Of a stretch of DNA of 64,000 nt, positions 48,537 through 56,034 are shown in pieces. The notes beneath the pieces are model-generated. The model worked only from the letters and a program-made list of their open reading frames with translations, did not search any database and had not been told where the DNA came from. How positions within the stretch are numbered: the first letter of the stretch is position 1; every line of letters starts with the position of its first letter. Location of the stretch: NCBI RefSeq assembly GCF_023541015.1, contig NZ_JALNPR010000002.1:558001-622000 (forward strand). The letters run 5' to 3'. The stretch comes from Marivivens donghaensis (GTDB taxonomy: Bacteria; Pseudomonadota; Alphaproteobacteria; Rhodobacterales; Rhodobacteraceae). A program made the translations under genes and the position numbers.

Positions 48537-49432
48537 GGGCATTGTGTGTATTGCTGGCCCTCACGGCTTGCAAGGCAAACGACACCGCACAGACGACGAC
48601 ATCATCATCGGTGATGTCGTCACAATCTTCGAACGACACACGCGTCGCCAAAGAGGTGTTCGGCCACATCCCGACACCCAGCAACGGCGCGTCAGAGGCC
48701 ATCGGTTCCTACGCCCGTGGGTGCCAATCCGGCGCGATGGAGCTGCCTGAAAACGGTCAAACGTGGCAAGCGATGCGCCTCAGCCGAAACCGCAACTGGG
48801 GTCAGCCGCAGCTTGTGTCCTTTGTCGAGGACCTCAGCGCCTTTGCCGCGACCCAACCCGGGTGGGACGGCCTCTATATTGGCGACATGAGCCAACCGCG
48901 TGGCGGCCCGATGCTGACAGGACACGCGAGCCACCAAATCGGCCTCGACGTCGATATCTGGATGCTTCCCCCCAGCCGCCTCGACCTGACCGAGGCTGAA
49001 CGCGAAAGCCTCTCCTCCATCACCATGCAACGTGCGAACGGTGCCTACACCAACAGCGATTGGTCGCCACAACACGAGGCCATCCTTCGTCGCGCTGCAG
49101 AAGACCCCCGCGTCGCCCGTATCTTTGTATTCGCAGGCGCCAAGGTCGAAATGTGCAAGAACGCGACAGGCGACCGTGATTGGCTCCGCAAAATCCGTCC
49201 GTGGTGGGGACACCATTACCATTTCCATGTGCGTTTGAACTGTCCCGCTGGCGATGACGCCTGTCAGGATCAGGCCCCTATTCCTGCAGGCGATGGCTGC
49301 GAAGATGCGGAAAAATGGGTGAATGACATCCTCAATCCGCCGCCGCCCTCAGGCCAACCGCCTGCTCCGCCACGTGGTCCGCTGCGGATGAATGACCTTC
49401 CCGATCAATGCGCTGTGGTCGCTGGACGCTGA
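48521..49432 (+). CDS. mepA: penicillin-insensitive murein endopeptidase MepA, lipoprotein form
   Basis: A 303-residue LAS-family zinc endopeptidase that cuts D-Ala-mDAP crosslinks. Zinc-site motifs are GHASHQIGLDVDIW (H-x6-D) and HHYHFHVRL. Unlike E. coli MepA, the signal peptide ends in a lipobox (LALTAC), so it is probably anchored to a membrane. The C-terminal tail is proline-rich (about 275-290). Start overlaps the transporter gene by 16 bases. Confidence 0.9.
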   Translation: MVRTLGALCVLLALTACKANDTAQTTTSSSVMSSQSSNDTRVAKEVFGHIPTPSNGASEAIGSYARGCQSGAMELPENGQTWQAMRLSRNRNWGQPQLVSFVEDLSAFAATQPGWDGLYIGDMSQPRGGPMLTGHASHQIGLDVDIWMLPPSRLDLTEAERESLSSITMQRANGAYTNSDWSPQHEAILRRAAEDPRVARIFVFAGAKVEMCKNATGDRDWLRKIRPWWGHHYHFHVRLNCPAGDDACQDQAPIPAGDGCEDAEKWVNDILNPPPPSGQPPAPPRGPLRMNDLPDQCAVVAGR

Positions 49433-50280
49433 CATTGAAACACTGGATTACTGTTGCATTCGCCCTGCTCGGGGCCACCCCTGCGCTGTCCGAAGCCCAA
49501 CTTGTCGCCAAGTTCGCCTTCAACATCCCAGGGGCCGAGGAGCTGTCCGCCATTGAGCTTAACCCAACGGGCACGGCCTTCACCATGGTCACGGACCGCG
49601 GCTATCTCTTGCGGGGCGAATTGACCCGAAACGACCAGGTTCTGACGGGCTTGTCCGTCAGGCAAATGATCCCTCTAAACGGAGAGGATGGTCGGCCTCT
49701 GCGCGACGGACAAACCGACTCCGAAGGGATCGCCTTTGGTCCCAACGGCCAGATTTATATCAGTTTCGAAGCCCGTTCCCGCATCATGGCCTACGATCAG
49801 CCCGACGGCCCTGCCCTGCCATTTGCACGCTCCGCCGACTTTGACAGCTTTCAATCGAACGCTGGGCTAGAAGCACTCGCCACTGGGCCAGATGGCACGA
49901 TCTACACCGTCCCCGAACGCTCTGGCCGCTTTGACCTACCGTTTCCCGTCTACCGCTACCGCAATGATTGGGACGTCGCTTTTACCATCCCTCGCAGCGA
50001 CTCTTTCCTCGTAACGGGCGCGGACATCGGACCCGATGGCAAATTCTACCTGCTTGAGCGCGACTTCCTCGGCGTCGGGTTTAGGTCCCGTGTTCGCCGT
50101 TTCGACATGGACGGCACGAATGAGGAAACCCTCCTCCAGACCGAACTGCGCACCCACAGCAACCTCGAAGGCATCGCCGTCTGGCGCGATGAAACAGACC
50201 ATATCCGCCTCACCATGGTGTCCGACAACGGCCAGACCTTTGGCCCGAGCACTCTGGTCGAGTATCAACTGACCGATTGA
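49408..50280 (+). CDS. esterase-like activity of phytase family protein, exported
   Basis: A 290-residue beta-propeller-like protein with an N-terminal signal (hydrophobic segment ITVAFALLGATPALSEA). The pattern of repeated GPDGxxY and DSEGIAF-type motifs (SEGIAFGPNGQIYIS, GLEALATGPDGTIYT, SNLEGIAVW) is that of the phytase-like esterase family. The activity is unknown. The ATG at 49408 overlaps mepA by 25 bases; a TTG at 49435, three bases after the mepA stop, is an alternative start. Confidence 0.8.
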   Translation: MRCGRWTLTLKHWITVAFALLGATPALSEAQLVAKFAFNIPGAEELSAIELNPTGTAFTMVTDRGYLLRGELTRNDQVLTGLSVRQMIPLNGEDGRPLRDGQTDSEGIAFGPNGQIYISFEARSRIMAYDQPDGPALPFARSADFDSFQSNAGLEALATGPDGTIYTVPERSGRFDLPFPVYRYRNDWDVAFTIPRSDSFLVTGADIGPDGKFYLLERDFLGVGFRSRVRRFDMDGTNEETLLQTELRTHSNLEGIAVWRDETDHIRLTMVSDNGQTFGPSTLVEYQLTD

Positions 50281-50282
50281 CA

Positions 50283-50344
50283 GAAGGTCGCAGCGGCTCT
50301 AATCAACCGCGTCCCCGAAAGGGGCCAAGTCGCCGCTACCTTGT
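50283..50344 (+). promoter_or_regulatory. structured RNA leader of the queuosine precursor transporter gene
   Basis: The 81-base gap folds compactly: AAGGT / ACCTT (50284-50288 and 50338-50342), a three-base bulge CGC, AGCGGC / GCCGCT (50292-50297 and 50332-50337), and an inner hairpin CCCC-GAAA-GGGG (50313-50324). An A-rich tail (GTAAAAACGGAA) precedes the start. It does not match the preQ1-I riboswitch core that I know. A regulatory role is inferred from position and folding. Confidence 0.4.
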
Positions 50345-50361
50345 AAAAACGGAATATAGAC

Positions 50362-50994
50362 ATGACCCGTATCCTCTTTGGCGTTCTCGCCATGGCCATC
50401 GTTGTAGTGGCCTCGAACATCCTCGTTCAGTTCCTCATCCTTGATGGGATCCTAACTTGGGGTGCCTTCACCTATCCGATCGCGTTCCTCGTGACCGACA
50501 TCATGAACCGCGTCTATGGCGCGCAGGCTGCTCGCAAGGTGATCCTTGCTGGCTTTGTCGTCGGTATCGTCTGCTCGTTGATCGGCAACCAGATCCAACT
50601 CGAGTTCGGCCCAGCCGTTCCGCTGCGTATCGCGATCGCGTCTGCAACGGCGTTCCTCGTCGCGCAACTCCTTGATGTTGCTATCTTTAACCGCCTGCGC
50701 AACGGCAGCTGGTGGAAAGCTCCGATCATCTCGACTGTCATCTCATCGACCGTTGATGCTGTGCTTTTCTTCACCATCGCTTTTGCTGCTTTCATCAATT
50801 TCGGGGAAACGGCGAATGCTGAGATTTCTTGGGCTTGGGACGCGATGCCGGTGATGACGGTGGGCGCTGAGATGCCGTTTTGGGTGACTTTGGGCGTTGC
50901 GGACTATGCCGTGAAACTGGCGATTGCGCTTCTCGCGCTTGTGCCTTTCCGCGTCATTGTCGGCCAAATGTTGGCCAAAAAATCGGCAGCGTAA
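50362..50994 (+). CDS. yhhQ: queuosine precursor transporter (YhhQ/VUT family, DUF165)
   Basis: A 210-residue inner-membrane protein with about six hydrophobic segments. Family motifs include FTYPIAFLVTDIMNRVYG near the N-terminus and STVDAVLFFTIAF later. In E. coli YhhQ takes up preQ0/preQ1 for queuosine tRNA modification. No queuosine synthesis genes are in the window. The upstream leader is highly structured. Confidence 0.9.
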   Translation: MTRILFGVLAMAIVVVASNILVQFLILDGILTWGAFTYPIAFLVTDIMNRVYGAQAARKVILAGFVVGIVCSLIGNQIQLEFGPAVPLRIAIASATAFLVAQLLDVAIFNRLRNGSWWKAPIISTVISSTVDAVLFFTIAFAAFINFGETANAEISWAWDAMPVMTVGAEMPFWVTLGVADYAVKLAIALLALVPFRVIVGQMLAKKSAA

Positions 50995-51092
50995 CAAAAG
51001 TTTCACTAAATCTGGCTCAAAAAGTTTTGACATACACGACATATGTGTCACCCTGAGTTTACAGGCGAAACTCATTGAAAGGAGGTGATCCA

Positions 51093-51149
51093 GTGTCAAG
51101 AAAGGTATTGGAGAATGGTGTCGGGACAGCTTGGGGGGATCGCAGCTAA
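51093..51149 (+). CDS. candidate 18-residue leader peptide with an extreme Shine-Dalgarno sequence
   Basis: GTG start at 51093, TAA stop at 51147-51149, encoding (M)SRKVLENGVGTAWGDRS. The upstream GAAAGGAGGTGATCCAG (51077-51093) is identical to the reverse complement of the canonical 16S rRNA 3' tail over 17 bases, and GGAGG sits seven bases from the GTG, the ideal spacing. The peptide has no recognised family. Its stop codon is inside a hairpin stem, and a terminator follows 67 bases later, an arrangement typical of leader peptides in attenuators. A stand-alone small protein gene is the alternative. Confidence 0.5.
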   Translation: MSRKVLENGVGTAWGDRS

Positions 51150-51215
51150 GGCAGCCCTTGGCTGACGACGAACTCAGGTGGGACGACCTAACCGCACCCA
51201 CCTCCTGGACTTTCG

Positions 51216-51250
51216 AAGGGTCGCCTCATCGCCGGGGCGGCCCTTTTCCT
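51216..51250 (+). terminator. intrinsic terminator between the leader ORF and arfB
   Basis: 10-bp stem with one G-T wobble, AAGGGTCGCC / GGCGGCCCTT (51216-51225 and 51236-51245), followed by TTCCTT. It lies 120 bases before arfB. Confidence 0.78.
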
Positions 51251-51370
51251 TGCAATCGCACCTGTTTCGGGCAGATTCAGGACGTATTTGGGGAGCCACG
51301 AACGGTATCCAAATACCGCAAAACCCGCAATCGCACCCTTTTCGCCGCAAAACAGGTTTTATTTACGCTT

Positions 51371-51784
51371 ATGCTACGGATTTCTAACGAAATCACCCTG
51401 CAAGACTGGGAACTGACCGAGCAATTTGTCCGCGCCTCCGGCCCCGGCGGTCAGAACGTGAACAAAGTGTCAACGGCGGTCGAGCTGCGGTTCGAGGCCG
51501 AACGCAGCCCCTCTCTGACCGATGCGGTGAAACGACGGCTGCGGCACATCGCGGGGTCCAAATGGACGACCGACGGCGCCATCGTGATCTTTGTACAGGA
51601 CACCCGTTCGCAGGCCACCAACCGAGAGATCGCCCGCGACCGCCTCGCCCAGATGATCCTCAAAGCCACCCACGTCCCCAAACGCCGCATCCCCACAAAG
51701 CCCACGAAGGGGTCGGTCAGGAGACGGCTTGAGGCGAAGAAGATCAGGGGGGAGGTTAAGGCTTTACGCGGTAAGGTTGAGTAA
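51371..51784 (+). CDS. arfB: alternative ribosome-rescue factor ArfB (peptidyl-tRNA hydrolase, YaeJ family)
   Basis: A 137-residue protein. The GGQ motif that triggers peptidyl-tRNA hydrolysis is at residues 26-28 (SGPGGQNVNKVS), and the basic C-terminal tail (KRRIPTKPTKGSVRRRLEAKK) that enters the empty mRNA channel of stalled ribosomes is complete. It lacks the codon-recognition domains of RF1/RF2. The ATG at 51371 has no visible Shine-Dalgarno. Its reading frame stays open back to 51131, but that stretch shows no homology and overlaps the hairpins. Regulation by the upstream leader is inferred. Confidence 0.93.
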   Translation: MLRISNEITLQDWELTEQFVRASGPGGQNVNKVSTAVELRFEAERSPSLTDAVKRRLRHIAGSKWTTDGAIVIFVQDTRSQATNREIARDRLAQMILKATHVPKRRIPTKPTKGSVRRRLEAKKIRGEVKALRGKVE

Positions 51785-51825
51785 CTAGATAGTTAACACT
51801 CACTCTTTGTAGGGCCGCTCAAACA

Positions 51826-52536
51826 ATGCACTTAGTTTACTATGACGAAGTCAAATACGAATTTGGTAAACAAGAAGCACATTGGTTCGGAGGTGTTGTC
51901 ATATCCTCCAAAGATATCGCAAGCGTTGAGGAAAAGTTAAATCAACTTGCGAAAGATGTATTTGGGACTGCGCTTCTAAGTGTCGACACAGAATTTCATG
52001 CAAAAGATATTTTCCACGGGAAAAAGAACTTTAAAGGAAAACCGATTGATGAGCGGTTGGAGATCTTAGAGAAACTCATCGCTATCAGCGCGGAACCAGA
52101 GGTAAACTCGATCTATGCTAGGGTCCGACCCGAGCCAGTAACATTCATAAATACATCGCAAGATTGCGAAGAGTTTACATTTATGTGTTTTGTGGAAAGG
52201 GTAGATAGCTTTTTAAAATCAGAAAAAAGTGTGGGTATGCTAATCGGCGATTATGATGAGCCAAACATTGGTCCATCAGTCGCAAACTTGTCGAAATTTA
52301 GGGAAGAGGGAACAAGCCGTCTTTTAGGGCGCGAAATTAAACAACTAGTCGACACGGTCCATTTCGCGAAAAGTCATCATAGTAGGTTAATCCAATTAGC
52401 GGACGTCGATTTATATTGTCGTCAATTTTTACATGGCGACAATACTTCCACTCACCGATCAAAACTCGAAAAAATAATCAAAGGTTTCAGCGCAAAGCGC
52501 TTCCCCAAGAGATACAAAGATTACCCGAGTAAGTGA
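51826..52536 (+). CDS. DUF3800 domain-containing protein (RNase H-like fold), AT-rich
   Basis: A 236-residue protein with the DUF3800 pattern: N-terminal HLVYYDEV with an acidic residue, central MLIGDYDEPN, and C-terminal SRLIQLADVDLYCRQ. These acidic residues suggest a metal-dependent nuclease-like fold, but no activity is known. Two sampled 60-base lines of the gene have 38-40% GC against about 67% in arfB, and codon use is unlike the neighbours, so recent acquisition is likely. DUF3800 genes are frequent in accessory regions, sometimes near defence genes; none is recognisable here. The ribosome binding site is weak. Confidence 0.85.
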   Translation: MHLVYYDEVKYEFGKQEAHWFGGVVISSKDIASVEEKLNQLAKDVFGTALLSVDTEFHAKDIFHGKKNFKGKPIDERLEILEKLIAISAEPEVNSIYARVRPEPVTFINTSQDCEEFTFMCFVERVDSFLKSEKSVGMLIGDYDEPNIGPSVANLSKFREEGTSRLLGREIKQLVDTVHFAKSHHSRLIQLADVDLYCRQFLHGDNTSTHRSKLEKIIKGFSAKRFPKRYKDYPSK

Positions 52537-52537
52537 T

Positions 52538-52616
52538 GACCGGCGCCATAAGGCTGTCAAGACGAGTGTCACTGAACTGCCGGTCTTCATGTTCTGTTAT
52601 AATGCAAAATGCATTA
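52538..52616. repeat. two inverted repeats directly after the DUF3800 gene
   Basis: First: GACCGGC / GCCGGTC (52538-52544 and 52579-52585), starting two bases after the stop codon, enclosing a loop with AGTGTCACT. Second: TAATGCA-AAA-TGCATTA (52600-52616). They could be a terminator for DUF3800 and pncB, or a boundary of an acquired segment. Neither has a proper T-run on the plus strand. Confidence 0.45.
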
Positions 52617-52643
52617 ACAACAAGTAAATGTTTTGCTGAAAAA

Positions 52644-53936
52644 TCAAACCCTAACCTCCCGCGCCTCCTGCTCACCGACTCCGAACACGCGCTTATAGCG
52701 GGCGACTTCATCGGTGGGGCCCATGGCTTTGTTGGGGTTGTCGGAGAGTTTGACGGTGGGGGCGCCGTTGGCTTCGACCGCTTTACAGACGAGCGAGAAG
52801 GGGGCGAGGGCGTCTCCGTCAGTGAGGCCGATAAAGTCGTTGGTGAGCATGGTGCCCCAGCCAAAGGAGGCCTTCACGCGCCCACGGAACTGGTCTGACA
52901 GTTCGTGGATTTTGTGCACGTCCAGCCCGTCCGAGAAGATGATGAGCTTTTTCGTGGGGTCTTCGCCACGGGCCTTCCACCATTGGATCGCGGTCTCGGC
53001 CCCTTCGGCGGGATCGCCAGAGTCGATGCGGATGCCCGTCCACTGGGCGAGCCAATCGGGGGCGTTGTCGAGAAAGCCCTTGGTCCCGTAGGTGTCGGGC
53101 AGGATGATGCGGAGGTTGCCGTCGTGTTCCTCGTGCCAATCGGCGAGCACGTCATAGGGCGCGCGGCGGAGGTCCTCGTCGGTTTTGGCGAGGGCGGCGT
53201 AGACCATGGGAAGCTCGTGGGCGTTGGTGCCGATGGCTTCGATGTCGCGCTTCATGGCGATTTTGCAGTTCGAGGTGCCGATGAATTTATCGCCGAGGCC
53301 TTCGATGAGGGCCTGAACGCACCAGTCCTGCCAGAGGAAGCCATGGCGGCGGCGGGTGCCGAAGTCCGCGAGTTTCAGGTCGGGGATCGTGCGGAGGGAT
53401 TCCACCTTTTCCCAGAGTTTCGTCATGCCGCGGGCGTAGAGCACTTTGAGTTCGAATTTACCCATGGTGTTGAGGACCGCGCGGGAGCGGAGTTCCATCA
53501 GGATGGCGAGCGCGGGGATTTCCCAGAGCATGACCTCGGGCCAGGAGCCTTCGAAGGTGAGTTCGTATTGGCCGTCGTGTTTTTCGAGGTGGTAGGCGGG
53601 CAGGCGGAGGTTCTCGAACCACTCCATAAAGTCGGGGCGGAACATCTGGCGTTTGCCGTAGAAGGTGTTGCCGCGCAGCCAAGTGGATTCCCCGCGGGTG
53701 AGCGACAAGGACCGCACGTGGTCGAGTTGTTCGCGCAGTTCGCCTTCGTCGATCATGTCAGCAAGGCGGATGTGTTTGGCGCGGTTGATCAGGCTAAAGG
53801 TCACGCGGGTGTCGCGTTTGTTGCGGAACACCGACTGACACATCAGCAGCTTGTAGAAGTCCGTATCGATGAGCGACCGCACGATAGGGTCGATCTTCCA
53901 TTTGTGGTTATAGACGCGAGTTGCGAGATCGACCAT
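52644..53936 (-). CDS. pncB: nicotinate phosphoribosyltransferase
   Basis: A 430-residue enzyme that converts nicotinate and PRPP to nicotinate mononucleotide in the NAD salvage pathway. Motifs include the N-terminal LIDTDFYKLLMCQSVF, DFGTRRRHGF, GTSNCKIAMK with the later WTGIRIDSGDP, and IIFSDGLD. Same strand and downstream of the SulP and pncA genes with gaps of 65 and 56 bases, so the three probably form one operon. Confidence 0.95.
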   Translation of the reverse strand: MVDLATRVYNHKWKIDPIVRSLIDTDFYKLLMCQSVFRNKRDTRVTFSLINRAKHIRLADMIDEGELREQLDHVRSLSLTRGESTWLRGNTFYGKRQMFRPDFMEWFENLRLPAYHLEKHDGQYELTFEGSWPEVMLWEIPALAILMELRSRAVLNTMGKFELKVLYARGMTKLWEKVESLRTIPDLKLADFGTRRRHGFLWQDWCVQALIEGLGDKFIGTSNCKIAMKRDIEAIGTNAHELPMVYAALAKTDEDLRRAPYDVLADWHEEHDGNLRIILPDTYGTKGFLDNAPDWLAQWTGIRIDSGDPAEGAETAIQWWKARGEDPTKKLIIFSDGLDVHKIHELSDQFRGRVKASFGWGTMLTNDFIGLTDGDALAPFSLVCKAVEANGAPTVKLSDNPNKAMGPTDEVARYKRVFGVGEQEAREVRV

Positions 53937-54001
53937 GACACGGGGCCTTTCGGATTACGTTAGGGCCGCTTAGATCAAAGATCAGGGGGCAGGTGCAAGG
54001 T

Positions 54002-55261
54002 TCACTTGTCCCGAGGGGTCCAATCTAGTGGTTTGGCGTTGCTACGAAGGCGCAGGGCGAGGCCCAGCGTGACGCCCGTGCCGATGGCGATGGTGAGGTC
54101 GGTGAGGACCGTCAGGCCGAGCGTGATCAGGAGGAGCGCGACATTTGCGCGGTCATCGCGCATCCATTCGCCCCATTTGTGCGGCTCTGCCATGTTCCAT
54201 GCGGTGAGGATCAGGAGACCAGCCAGCGCGGGCATTGCTAGACCAGAGGCGAGCGGGGCAGCGACCCACATCACGACGAGGATCACCAGCGCGTGGATCA
54301 TGCCAGCGAGCGGTGTCCGCCCCCCTGCCCGCACGTTGGTCGCGGTGCGTGCGATGGCGCCTGTCGCGGGCAGTCCCCCAAAGAGCGGCGAGGCGAGGTT
54401 GGCGATGCCTTGGGCCAAAAGCTCTGCGTTGGGTTTGTGGCGGTCCGAAATCATGCGGTCGGCGACGATGGCCGAGAGGAGCGATTCAATGCCCGCGAGG
54501 AAGGCGATGATCATGGCCGAGGGGAAGAGTTCCCTTAGGCGGGCGAAATCCATGTCGGGGAGCTGCGGCGCAGGCAGAGATGCGGAGAGCGTGCCGAAAC
54601 GGTCGGCAATCGTATCAACGGGTAGGTTAAACAGCGGCACAGCGACCGAGGTCGCGGCGACAGCGACGATCAAACCCGGCCAACGCGGGGCGGCGCGGCG
54701 CAGTGTATAGATCAATACCATCGTCACCAGAGTGACCCCAACAGCGGCGAGAGAAAGGGTGTCTCGGGCTTCCCACAGGGCGGGGATTTTCTCGATCATA
54801 TCGGCGGGAAGGTGGTCCATCGTCAGACCCAGACCGTCCTTGATCTGGCTGGATGCGATGATAACGGCGATGCCGATGGTAAAGCCGTTGATGACGGCTT
54901 CGGGGATGTGGCGGATGAGGGTGCCAGCGCGCAAGGTGGCGGCGATGATCAGGATGATCCCCGCCAAAAAGGTCGCGAGCAGAAGGCCATCGAACCCGTG
55001 GCGGGCAATCACGTCATAGACGACAACGATAAACGCACCTGTCGGGCCGCCGATCTGCACGCGGCTGCCGCCAAAGGCCGAGATCAAGAAGCCCGCGACA
55101 ATCGCAGTGACCAGCCCCGTCGACGGATCAGCACCCGAAGCAATCGCAATCGCGAGGCTCAGCGGCAGAGCCACCATCGCCACGGTGATGCCCGCAAACA
55201 CATCGGCACGCAGACTGGCCAGCGTGGTCGCTGGCAGGGTCGATAGCAATTTGGGGGTCAT
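54002..55261 (-). CDS. SulP family anion transporter without STAS domain
   Basis: A 419-residue inner-membrane protein with about 11-14 hydrophobic segments. The conserved N-terminus (LRADVFAGITVAMVALPLSL) and IGGPTGAFIVVVYDVIARHG identify SulP. It ends soon after the last membrane segment (LALRLRSNAKPLDWTPRDK), so the usual cytoplasmic STAS domain is missing and the chain is about 100 residues shorter than typical. SulP proteins move sulfate, bicarbonate, or dicarboxylates. Its position between pncA and pncB suggests a role in uptake of an NAD precursor, which is inference. Confidence 0.88.
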   Translation of the reverse strand: MTPKLLSTLPATTLASLRADVFAGITVAMVALPLSLAIAIASGADPSTGLVTAIVAGFLISAFGGSRVQIGGPTGAFIVVVYDVIARHGFDGLLLATFLAGIILIIAATLRAGTLIRHIPEAVINGFTIGIAVIIASSQIKDGLGLTMDHLPADMIEKIPALWEARDTLSLAAVGVTLVTMVLIYTLRRAAPRWPGLIVAVAATSVAVPLFNLPVDTIADRFGTLSASLPAPQLPDMDFARLRELFPSAMIIAFLAGIESLLSAIVADRMISDRHKPNAELLAQGIANLASPLFGGLPATGAIARTATNVRAGGRTPLAGMIHALVILVVMWVAAPLASGLAMPALAGLLILTAWNMAEPHKWGEWMRDDRANVALLLITLGLTVLTDLTIAIGTGVTLGLALRLRSNAKPLDWTPRDK

Positions 55262-55317
55262 GATGTCCGTCCTCTCGGGCGGATGCTGCTCCTCAACTGC
55301 TTCTATTGCAAGGAAAT

Positions 55318-55920
55318 TTAGAGGACCGATACGCCTGCGCTTTTCATCCCCTCAATCGCGGCGGCAAGCGATCCGTCAAAGTTGATCCCACGGCAGAGGT
55401 CGGTTCGAACGGTCACTTTGAACCCGAGGTTCGCCGCATCAACGGCCGAGTAGTTCACGCAGAAATCAGTTGCGAGGCCGACGAGGGTGACGTCGGTGAT
55501 GCCGCGCGTTCGAAGGTAACCTTCGAGGCCCGTTGGGGTGGTATGGTCGTTCTCAAAGAACGCAGAGTAGCTGTCGATGGCGGGGTTCATGCCCTTGCGG
55601 ATGATCAGATCAGCATCGGTGCGGAGATCGGCGTGGAAATCGGCGCCCGTGGTGCCTTGGATACAGTGATCGGGCCAGAGGACCTGTGGGCCATAGGGCA
55701 TGTCGATCAGTTCGAGCGGGGATTTTCCTGCGTGAGACGAGGCAAAGGAGGAATGGCCCGCGGGGTGCCAGTCTTGGGTCAGCACAACGACCCCGAAGTC
55801 ATCCATCAGCGCGTTGATCCCGCTGACGATGTCGTCCCCACCCGCAACGGCGAGCGCACCACCGGGGCAGAAGTCGTTTTGAACATCGATGACGATCAGT
55901 GCGTGGGTTTTGGGGTGCAT
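55318..55920 (-). CDS. pncA: nicotinamidase
   Basis: A 200-residue isochorismatase-fold amidase that turns nicotinamide into nicotinate, the substrate of PncB. Catalytic residues are visible: Asp in LIVIDVQNDFCPGG, Lys in LIIRKGMNP, and Cys in GLATDFCVNYSAVDA; the metal site is in LTQDWHPAGHSSFA. Start ATG at 55920 has GGAGAG upstream. First gene of the pncA-SulP-pncB operon. Confidence 0.95.
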   Translation of the reverse strand: MHPKTHALIVIDVQNDFCPGGALAVAGGDDIVSGINALMDDFGVVVLTQDWHPAGHSSFASSHAGKSPLELIDMPYGPQVLWPDHCIQGTTGADFHADLRTDADLIIRKGMNPAIDSYSAFFENDHTTPTGLEGYLRTRGITDVTLVGLATDFCVNYSAVDAANLGFKVTVRTDLCRGINFDGSLAAAIEGMKSAGVSVL

Positions 55921-56034
55921 GGGACTCTCCGTTTTCGGCGTGGCCATACCCTAGCGGTTGCAGGACCACCGTCAATGCGCCTACCTCGTTTGGCCAGACT
56001 TGCCCGCACGCTGCGACAGGCGTATGGAAACCCC

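Larger units (their letters stand above)
50995..51370 (+). promoter_or_regulatory. 376-base gap: attenuator-like leader region upstream of arfB
   Basis: Contents in order: TTGACA at 51027-51032 without a convincing -10; a GACATA...ATATGTGTC inverted-repeat area (51029-51049); a Shine-Dalgarno complementary to the 16S rRNA 3' end (51077-51093); an 18-codon ORF (51093-51149); hairpin AGCTAAGG-CAGC-CCTTGGCT (51144-51163) over its stop codon; hairpin AGGTGGG / CCCACCT (51176-51182, 51197-51203); a CACCTCCT (51199-51206) that could instead pair with AGGAGGTG of the SD (51080-51087); and an intrinsic terminator (51216-51250). The remaining 120 bases before arfB show no Shine-Dalgarno. Confidence 0.6.

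Noticed and set aside
50281-50361. A preQ1-I riboswitch before yhhQ
   Set aside because: The A-rich tail is suggestive, but the loop that should bind the tail and the conserved core bases are not found.
51077-51093. A fragment of a 16S rRNA gene in antisense
   Set aside because: The match stops at 17 bases on both sides, with no further rRNA similarity, and it lies at perfect SD spacing before an ORF.
51131-51370. An N-terminal extension of ArfB by 80 codons
   Set aside because: The frame is open but the sequence covers the leader hairpins and terminator, shows no homology, and family members start at the equivalent of 51371.
55306-56034. Upstream extension of the trhO frame
   Set aside because: The extension is the antisense of pncA; TrhO homology begins at the ATG at 56035.
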